A DNA stretch of 64,000 nt, taken from Dolomedes plantarius. Taxonomy: Eukaryota > Arthropoda > Arachnida > Araneae > Dolomedidae. The stretch spans positions 158,264,328 through 158,328,327 of the forward strand of contig OU015499.1 in the NCBI GenBank assembly GCA_907164885.2, given 5' to 3'. The position numbers and the translations under genes were made by a program. Position 1 is the first letter of the stretch. Every line of letters starts with the position of its first letter. This document shows, one piece after another, positions 57,989 to 64,000 of this stretch. Below the pieces are notes generated by a model, which searched no databases, had not been told where the DNA came from, and was given only the letters and a program-made list of their open reading frames with translations.

Positions 57989-58756
57989 CAAGTTGCGCCA
58001 ATAAAGTAACTGGACAATTTTTTATTAATAAGAAAAATATGACTCACCTTCGAATAAATTTATCTCCTTCAAAATTATCACTAAAGGAGTCTATACAATT
58101 TTTCCAACGTTTCTTCAAGTCATCGAAACACTGTTTATAGGCATTGGAACCAAACGTTCGCAAAATGCGCGTAACATTTGATTTAATATCCGAGATATTT
58201 TCAAATCTCTGTCCTTTCGTGGATTTTGCATTTTTTGATTACAAAGGACTTATTCACCACGAATTTGTTCCCGAAAATCAAACAATTAATCAATATTTTT
58301 ACAAGGAGGTGCTTTTTCGATTAAGAAACAGGATAGAGCGAGGTAGGAAGGAACTGTTTGATTCCGGCAATGGTTTCTTTTACACGATAATGCTAGGCCC
58401 CATACAGCAATTTCTGTTCAACAATATCTTGCTAAGCATTCCACTATAGTGATAAATGATCCACCATATTCTCCCGACTTAACGCCAGCTGAATTTTCCT
58501 CTTTCCGAAGCTTAAAATGGCCAATAAAGGACAGAGATTTGAAAATGTCTCGGATATTAAATGAAACGTTACGCGCATTTTTGCGAACGGTTAGTTCCAA
58601 CGCCTATAAACAGTGTTTCGATGACTGGAAGAAACGTTGGAAAAATTGTATAGACTCCTTTGGCGATTATTTTGAAGGACATAAATTTATTTGATGGCGA
58701 GAAATATTTTTCTTATTTATAAAAAAAATGTCCGGTTACTTTATGGGAGCACCTTG
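57989..58756 (+). mobile_element. mariner derivative with long inverted arms
   Basis: Ends caagttgcgccaataaagta (left) and, reversed, caaggtgctcccataaagta (right), with TA flanks. The similarity between arms extends for about 200 bp (57989-58200 and 58530-58756), so the left arm is an inverted copy of the element's 3' end, coding part included. It is 768 bp and cannot be autonomous. Confidence 0.88.
58215..58694 (+). pseudogene. mariner transposase, C-terminal half
   Basis: First frame (58144-58449) reads GLIHHEFVPENQTINQYFYK and LFRLRNRIERGRKELFDSGN. Second (58449-58694) reads NDPPYSPDLTPAEFSSFRSL, then CFDDWKKRWKNCIDSFGDYF. PYSPDLTPAEF is the mariner segment with the third acidic residue, normally D; here the position is E or lost. 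The second aspartate (HDNAPAH-like) is degraded around 58385-58400. The N-terminal half is replaced by the inverted arm. Confidence 0.9.
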
Positions 58757-59519
58757 TATATGAAATGAAATCCACCAAAAAGTAAGGTCCAGTTTCGATT
58801 TTAAGCGAATCGTTTATTTGCCAATAATTTTCTGAACTTTTTACGAACAGAAATACACCGAGGATGTCAGTAAGCATTCACAATCAAAATCAAAGTTGTT
58901 AAAAAAAAAACAGGGTTAAAAAAAAAAGAATCTATTATTTTCACAGTTCAGTTTACATATATCGTATCATATCTAAAAATGCAGAGTAAATTCACAAAGA
59001 AAAAACTTTTCTTTTACAAGGAAGGACACATCATTCTCGAGTGTGAAGCTTTCTTTCGAGATAATCCAAAAAAGAAGTTATAAACAAGAGGAATAATATA
59101 AAATTTTTATTCACGGAATCCATATAATTCCTTTATTTTGTAACGTCACTCAAAACCCAGATTTTCGGATCGAAAAATTCAAAGAAAAGTAAAAAAAATC
59201 TGCATTAATAACTGCATGAAAACATTTTAACCATTTTTTTTTCTAATTTAAAATGGATGAGCATTGGAAATATATTTTTTCTCTTCCAATCCTGCAAATA
59301 TGAAGCACGAATCGGCACACAGACGTGATTAGACACTCGACGATAGACGCCCCCCGGTGGAAAAAGATTTGAGTGAATTTATTACTTTATTTTAGTTATA
59401 ATCATCCATACAATACAGTATTCTTGACGACATATTTGAAAAAAAGGCAGCACTGCTGTCTAAAAAATAATTCCCTATTGAAGCTAAAAGTGTAGACTCG
59501 GTTCTAAATGTACGAATTC
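58757..59519. other. AT-rich spacer, no gene seen
   Basis: Contains short poly-A and poly-T runs only. Confidence 0.5.
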
Positions 59520-60877
59520 CATTGAGGGTATTCATCTGCAGTAGTCTGTGGCAGCACATATGCGCAAATTCTCGTCTGCAGAACTACGTCATACCATGCA
59601 AACTTCTAGCCTGCAGAATGACGTCACACCGTGCATTGACTGCGCGTAAGAACTCTAAAATGAAATATTTATACGTATGAGGCGGTGAAAGACAAAGTGG
59701 TGTAAGTCAAAAGCGTTTTACTGCAAAAAATATGAAAAATTCCACTATAAATTAAACAAATAATAATTCATAATCTATATATATAAAACAGTTCCGTAAC
59801 TGACTCATTCATTCACTGACTGACTGACTGACATACAACGCACAGACCAAACCGCTGGACCTAAAGGGCTGAAATTTTTAATGGCGATTCTTCTAATAGT
59901 GTAGGGGTGCACTAAGAAAGATTTTTCAAAAATTCTTCTTAGGTTTTTTTAAAATTAAATTTTTAAGCTGTTTTTTAAACTTTTTTTACGTTTGCATTTA
60001 AAATAATACATTGAGGGTTATAAAATTTATATCGCGAGAAAGATCCTAAAAATTCCTTCAAAATGAAATTTTTTTCGAATTTTTACCTCCATTTCCTGAT
60101 TTTTGGTGAATTTTTAAAGATTAATTTTTAGAATTTAATTTATTAAATGCCGATCACGTGATTTCTTTTTCTGGTACTTTCAATAAATTTATCGTCACGT
60201 GCAAAAAAAAAAAAAAAGACAAAAAAATATTTTTTTCTTGCTAATGCGGCAGACGATTGGACTTTATTTTGTCTATAAAAATATCCCTTACGATTTTTTT
60301 ATAAATATGTTTTTTTTACATCAATTGTATACATTGATCGTCGTATTTATTATAAATATATATATATTTATTTATTTTTGGAATTAATTGCATACATTGA
60401 CCTTTGTATTTAATTTCAATGTACTCCGTAGCGAAGCGCGGGTTTTCAGCTAGTAATTATTATAATATTGCAAATAATAATTATTTGCAATTCCACCATA
60501 AATTGAACATGGAGATTACATTTTTGCCCTCAAATAAAAAAAAGTTGAGAATGTTACTTACACCACTTTGCCTTTCACCGCCTCATATATCGGGCGCAAT
60601 TGACTACTTTGACACTTTTGAGTGGCTCGCTCGACTTGTTCTTTTCCCTTCTTCTTCAGCGTATTCTTGAGTTGATGTTGTTGTATTCCCTTTTTTTAGT
60701 TTGTAAGAAAAAATATGTAGTTTATATATATCGGAGTCGGATTATCTACGTCACATTTTGGGCCAAAGTGGTGACCCGCACGTGATCCCGCAGTCTGGAA
60801 ATTTGCGCGGAGGGACGTAGTTCTGCAGACGAGAATTTGGGTGTGTGTGTTGCCACAAGTCATCCCGCAATGAGGCA
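59520..60877. mobile_element. Inverted-repeat element split by a Helitron
   Basis: A perfect 25-bp inverted word (aaattctcgtctgcagaact with five more bases) lies at 59569 and reversed at 60814-60838. A second inverted block (gaggcggtgaaagacaaagt) lies at 59681 and reversed near 60585. The flanking words gtggcagcaca and, reversed, gtggcaacaca extend the ends. A Helitron sits between the arms. No transposase. Confidence 0.75.
59774..60453 (+). mobile_element. Non-autonomous Helitron
   Basis: Starts TCTATATATATAAAACAG, ends cgaagcgcgggttttcagCTAG, between A (59773) and T (60454). Same family as 12161-12970 but opposite strand. It has a clear 3' hairpin (tagcgaagcgcg). The 62-codon frame inside is not credible. 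Confidence 0.93.
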
Positions 60878-61624
60878 GTTGGATGCAACATGACTTGTGC
60901 AATCGCGTGAAAAGCACAGGTGTTAAAATGGATGCTAAATTATTGTTCTTCAATTTGCAATGTCGTAATGGTTCAGATATACATTTCCTCGGGAATTTTC
61001 GTAATCCACGCGTTTTCAACCAAAACGTTGCCCCTCGTGTTGGCAATAGGTGAGGTGGGACGTGTTTTGTTCACGTGACATGCCTCTCTAACCTAATTGG
61101 AGCAACAACTCGCTAGACTCATTAAGTGGAACCGAGCTGAAACCGCAAAACGGCAAAAGTTTAGAAACGCCCTCCCATCTTATTCAACCTGTTTCTTTTG
61201 CTTTAAAAAAACGGTGGACCTCCACGGTTTAAATGAAAAACAAAATGAAATTGGGTTGGTTGCCTTTATCACTTTTCTGTGGCTAGCATTACGATTGGAG
61301 ATCTATGTTACTGAGTGAAAAACTCGTTCGATTTTATAGCATGCCTCATGATGCTGGTTAATAAAACGGATGCTGCAGACGAATTGAGATTCTGATGCCC
61401 CCACCCCCTAAGATGCGAAAGAAGAGTCTATTGAAATGGCAACGGATGAGAAGGAACGTAAACAACATAACATTATAAAAAAAGAAAACAGGAATGCAAA
61501 AAGAAAAATATAATACAATTTGCCACAGAAAGCCGGCTGCACCCTAGTTAAAAAAGAACTGTTGTTTCGAGCGACAGCATTTCTACGGAATTGTAGATGT
61601 GCAAACCGAGCGAAGGGGAACCCT
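60878..61624. other. 3' flank of the chitin deacetylase gene
   Basis: Holds the 3' untranslated region of the minus-strand gene, with no clearly placed polyadenylation signal. A short frame at 61097-61318 has no start ATG. Confidence 0.45.
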
Positions 61625-62359
61625 TCACCTCCTGGAACCCTCTTCTTCGTTGTCCTTCGTGAGTTCCACTATCCTGTGTCCTTCCTGGGCGCCCTCGAAA
61701 TTTCCGATCCAAGGATACTTCTTGGGGCACTTTTGGCAGATCTGCATGTACCTCATCTCTTGGAACACCTCGTCTCCTTCCTCCACCACCAGGGGGACCG
61801 GGCAGTTTTTGGGCAGGTTGCAGGCGTTCTCCCGCTTCTCGCAGGCCCAGGGCTCGAAGGAGTTGAGGTTGGCGATCTTGGTGGGCTGCCTCATCCACGA
61901 CACCACGTCTTGCATGGTCACGAACCAGACGTCTTTGTTGTTGGCGAGGAGGTCGTCCACGAAGTTGAACAAGGTCTGGGTCTTGTTGAGATCCGTGAAC
62001 CAGTTCACGTGGAAGAAGAGGCCTAAAGGTGCCCTGGGGGGAAAGAAACATTTTTTAGGTATGTGGCACGGTAAGGTAAAAGCTGCCAATGGTGTTCGAG
62101 GGAACGGTGTTCGTTTAACGTACCTGTTACCGTTGTAGTGCCTGTAGAAGTTATCCTCTAAGAACTGCAGCACCGATTCGTCGTCGTATTCCTGGAAGAC
62201 GCACTGGTCGGCCAGATGGCACATTCCCCCCGTGCCGTCCTCGCTGTACAGGGTGTTGAGCGGAATCTCCCACAGGCCCGGGAAGGAACTCGTGGGACAC
62301 GAGTCCTTCATGCAGCGGTGCGGGATCTTGTAGTCCAGCGTGTACGGCCAGATGGGAGT
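61625..62359 (-). CDS. Chitin deacetylase, C-terminal exons (partial gene)
   Basis: The last two exons of an arthropod chitin deacetylase, an extracellular carbohydrate esterase family 4 enzyme that removes acetyl groups from cuticle or gut chitin. Exon A (62124-62359) follows the acceptor ccctctcag, starts in phase 0 and reads TPIWPYTLDYKIPHRC, CPTSSFPGLWEIPLN, MCHLADQC and FLEDNFYRHYNGN. Exon B (61625-62033) reads APLGLFFHVNWFTD, DVWFVTMQDVVSWMRQPT and YMQICQKCPKKYPWIG, ending at TGA. A 90-bp intron with AG/GTACGT and CCCCAG/G sites splits an arginine codon. That gives 214 residues; family members are usually 450-550 and start with a signal peptide, chitin-binding and LDLa domains and the metal-binding motifs, all presumably in exons beyond the window. 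GLFFH falls where the last catalytic motif of the family lies. The nine cysteines agree with a secreted protein. The subgroup (I-III) is uncertain. Confidence 0.9.
   Translation of the reverse strand, partial: TPIWPYTLDYKIPHRCMKDSCPTSSFPGLWEIPLNTLYSEDGTGGMCHLADQCVFQEYDDESVLQFLEDNFYRHYNGNRYVKRTPFPRTPLAAFTLPCHIPKKCFFPPRAPLGLFFHVNWFTDLNKTQTLFNFVDDLLANNKDVWFVTMQDVVSWMRQPTKIANLNSFEPWACEKRENACNLPKNCPVPLVVEEGDEVFQEMRYMQICQKCPKKYPWIGNFEGAQEGHRIVELTKDNEEEGSRR
62034..62123 (-). other. Small in-frame intron of chitin deacetylase
   Basis: Ninety bases, a multiple of three with no stop, between a strong donor and acceptor. Read through, it would add 30 residues (starting YVKRTPFPR), which do not fit the family between NGN-R and APLGL. 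It is most likely spliced. Confidence 0.85.
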
Positions 62360-63441
62360 CTGAGAGGGAAAAGAACACAACTTAAAAAATCCACGATGGG
62401 AAACTAGAACGGCCACTCGATTCGGACTCATGCCGGGGAGATGTAGGATCGTCATTTTTCGGATAACTCAATTTTACATTGACAAATGCAAATACAATGA
62501 AAGTCCCGATGTAGCCTTTTGGTGTCGAATTTCGACAAGCGCCATTCAATACCTCCGTATCTACGCCGGTTAGGGGAACGTTCCATCTGTACACCAAAAA
62601 GTACCTCTATGAGGTCAGAGAGGGTACGTTCCCTTCAGATGGCCCCCCCTGGGGGTGCTCGGTCGAAATGGCGATGGCACCTGGCTCAATCGAACTCCGA
62701 CCCTTGTGGTGCCATTATAAACCGAATCCGCACCCCTCTACATGGACCTAGTGAGGAATCTATTTCGTCTAGGGGGCATTTGTAACAACAACAGTAAATA
62801 CAGTGAAACAGTGAAAGTTCTCCAGCCCCACCCCCCTATTTTGATCAGAACCCATTCAAGACTCCATAGAGTCCATATTTTAGAAGAAACCTCTTTTCGC
62901 TGACCACCCCTCCAAACGGCCACTTTTCCCCCCATCGAGGTGTTTTACCGTACATCGAAATTTTTAAACAGGTCAAAACCGGTAGCGGTAGAAGGAGTGG
63001 GAATGTTTTGAAAAGTGTGCGTGTGAGATGTGTCCCATGGCTACAGGGCCGCACTGAGTGACGTCTCGTTTAGAAAAATGAGCCCTAAACGAGTGGTCAG
63101 CCTTGACGCCCTCTACACTCTGAATCCGCTGTACGGCTTTTCACGCATCTCGGTGAGTTAGCCTACGGATGAAGAGACCGCGCAATGGCGTGCGCACGGT
63201 GTTGGGTGAACATGATAGGATGTGTTCCGAGAGGCCGGGAACACACCCACCTCGCAGTCGTATCTGACGTACGCTCCTGTCCCTTCACTTCGGTTGCTAA
63301 TACTATTCGTCTGAAATGGTGTGACATTGTGTAGTATGGACTCCTTATTCATTCATTCAGAGGTCCATTTATTCTTATTCTTCTTATGACGTATTATGTG
63401 TGTATGGATTGGGAGAGGGGCCATTCCCATCGTGTGTTTTT

Positions 63442-63503
<62 letters not shown>

Positions 63504-63647
63504 AAAACGTGAAAATTCTCTTAATCTGGAGCACTTGTATATATAATGTGTACCTTAGGAGTACCTAAGGATTATGTGTACCTAAGGATTGCTTACCGTT
63601 CCTTACCTGTTTTGTATGTATATATGTATGTATGTGTTAAGTATACA
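62360..63647 (-). other. Upstream intron of chitin deacetylase
   Basis: No exon of the family is recognisable here, so the next exon is beyond the window or in a short form I cannot see. It contains a TA microsatellite (63443-63499) and repeated taaggattgctta/taaggattatgtg words at 63560-63590. Confidence 0.5.
63443..63499. repeat. (TA)n microsatellite
   Basis: About 57 bp of TA. Confidence 0.95.
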
Positions 63648-63990
63648 GTGTGTTCCAAAATTCGACCGACAAATTCAGAGGGTTGATAGTAGGCATCAAG
63701 GTGAGAAATAATCACATAGGAATGTATGACCGGAAACGCAAACCTGGCGCTGGAGGGCACTGTTTACTTAATCTGACTATACCTCTTACCAACCCCACTG
63801 GGTGGCCGGAAATATCGCATTTTTCTGGAGTCGGTAGAAAACTCAAAAACAAAACAGAATCCCACAGGAATGTATGACCGGAAACGCAAACCTGACCAGC
63901 TAGAGGATAAAGAAAGATGCAGAGATGTTGGCTTTTCATTCCTGCCTCTTTGTTTATCCTCGTCAGGTTTGCGTTTCCGGTCATACTTTG
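63648..63990. repeat. Repeat unit with terminal hairpin
   Basis: The word aggaatgtatgaccggaaac (continuing gcaaacctg) occurs at 63718 and 63865 and inverted at 63962-63986. The last two form a hairpin of about 120 bp (63868-63987): arms match over tatgaccggaaacgcaaacc and, with a few mismatches, gaggataaagaaagatgcag. The left part starts cagtgtgttccaaaattcga, which looks like a transposon end. Identity unknown. Confidence 0.75.
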
Positions 63991-64000
63991 CTAGAGTGAT

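Noticed and set aside
62034..62123. Continuous 276-codon reading through both chitin deacetylase exons
   Set aside because: The middle 30 residues do not fit the family, and consensus donor and acceptor sites bound them; the first residues upstream of 62359 are intronic too.
61520..62138. Plus-strand frames opposite the chitin deacetylase exons
   Set aside because: The minus strand has family motifs and splice sites; the plus-strand frames are GC-driven shadows.

Overview
The window looks like part of a large, AT-rich, transposon-dense arthropod nuclear genome. The clearest host signal is the 3' end of an arthropod-type chitin deacetylase gene at 61.6-62.4 kb (minus strand, two exons with normal splice sites). 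The mobile elements (DD41D and Tcb1-like Tc1/mariner, pogo-like and hAT-like elements, Helitrons, Ty3/gypsy, tRNA-like SINEs) and the long runs of TA repeats fit an arthropod. I cannot name the species; a chelicerate or crustacean is a guess. No complete, undamaged host gene lies in the window, and I saw no rRNA, true tRNA, CRISPR or bacterial operon structure.

Layout. A large direct segmental duplication dominates. Copy A runs from the window start to about 17.47 kb, and copy B from about 32.19 to 42.37 kb. Each copy carries, in the same order, a minus-strand Ty3/gypsy element with two LTRs, a SWIM-like fragment, a short conserved reading frame, and a C2H2 zinc-finger array behind a splice-acceptor exon. 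Copy A is longer because it gained a mariner (10030-11330), a Helitron (12161-12970) and an insertion in gag (about 5.73-6.54 kb), while copy B lost about 3.5 kb of pol. The mariner and Helitron empty sites are preserved in copy B. Between the copies (17.5-32.2 kb) lie a young non-coding LTR element set in a TA microsatellite, a Penelope-like RT remnant, a Tc1 element with another element nested in it, a MULE-type open frame and a perfect 308-bp tandem duplication.

From 42.4 to 61 kb the DNA is a mosaic of nested elements: gypsy integrase fragments, a Tcb1-like transposon, SINEs, a pogo-like element enlarged by a 354/373-bp satellite, a 761-bp element carrying a DDE-transposase N-terminal frame, a pogo MITE, a hAT-like element inserted in a gypsy integrase with an 8-bp target duplication, Helitrons, a 262-bp near-perfect palindrome and a mariner with an inverted copy of its own 3' end. 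The chitin deacetylase exons follow, with their upstream intron running to the window end.

How the parts relate. I see no operon-like or pathway grouping. The most interesting biology is the pair of zinc-finger arrays inside the duplication, which differ far more in finger number and DNA-contact residues than their flanks do, and the growth of a satellite inside a DNA transposon. I did not find a convincing new defence or metabolic system. Percent identities are by eye unless a count is given.
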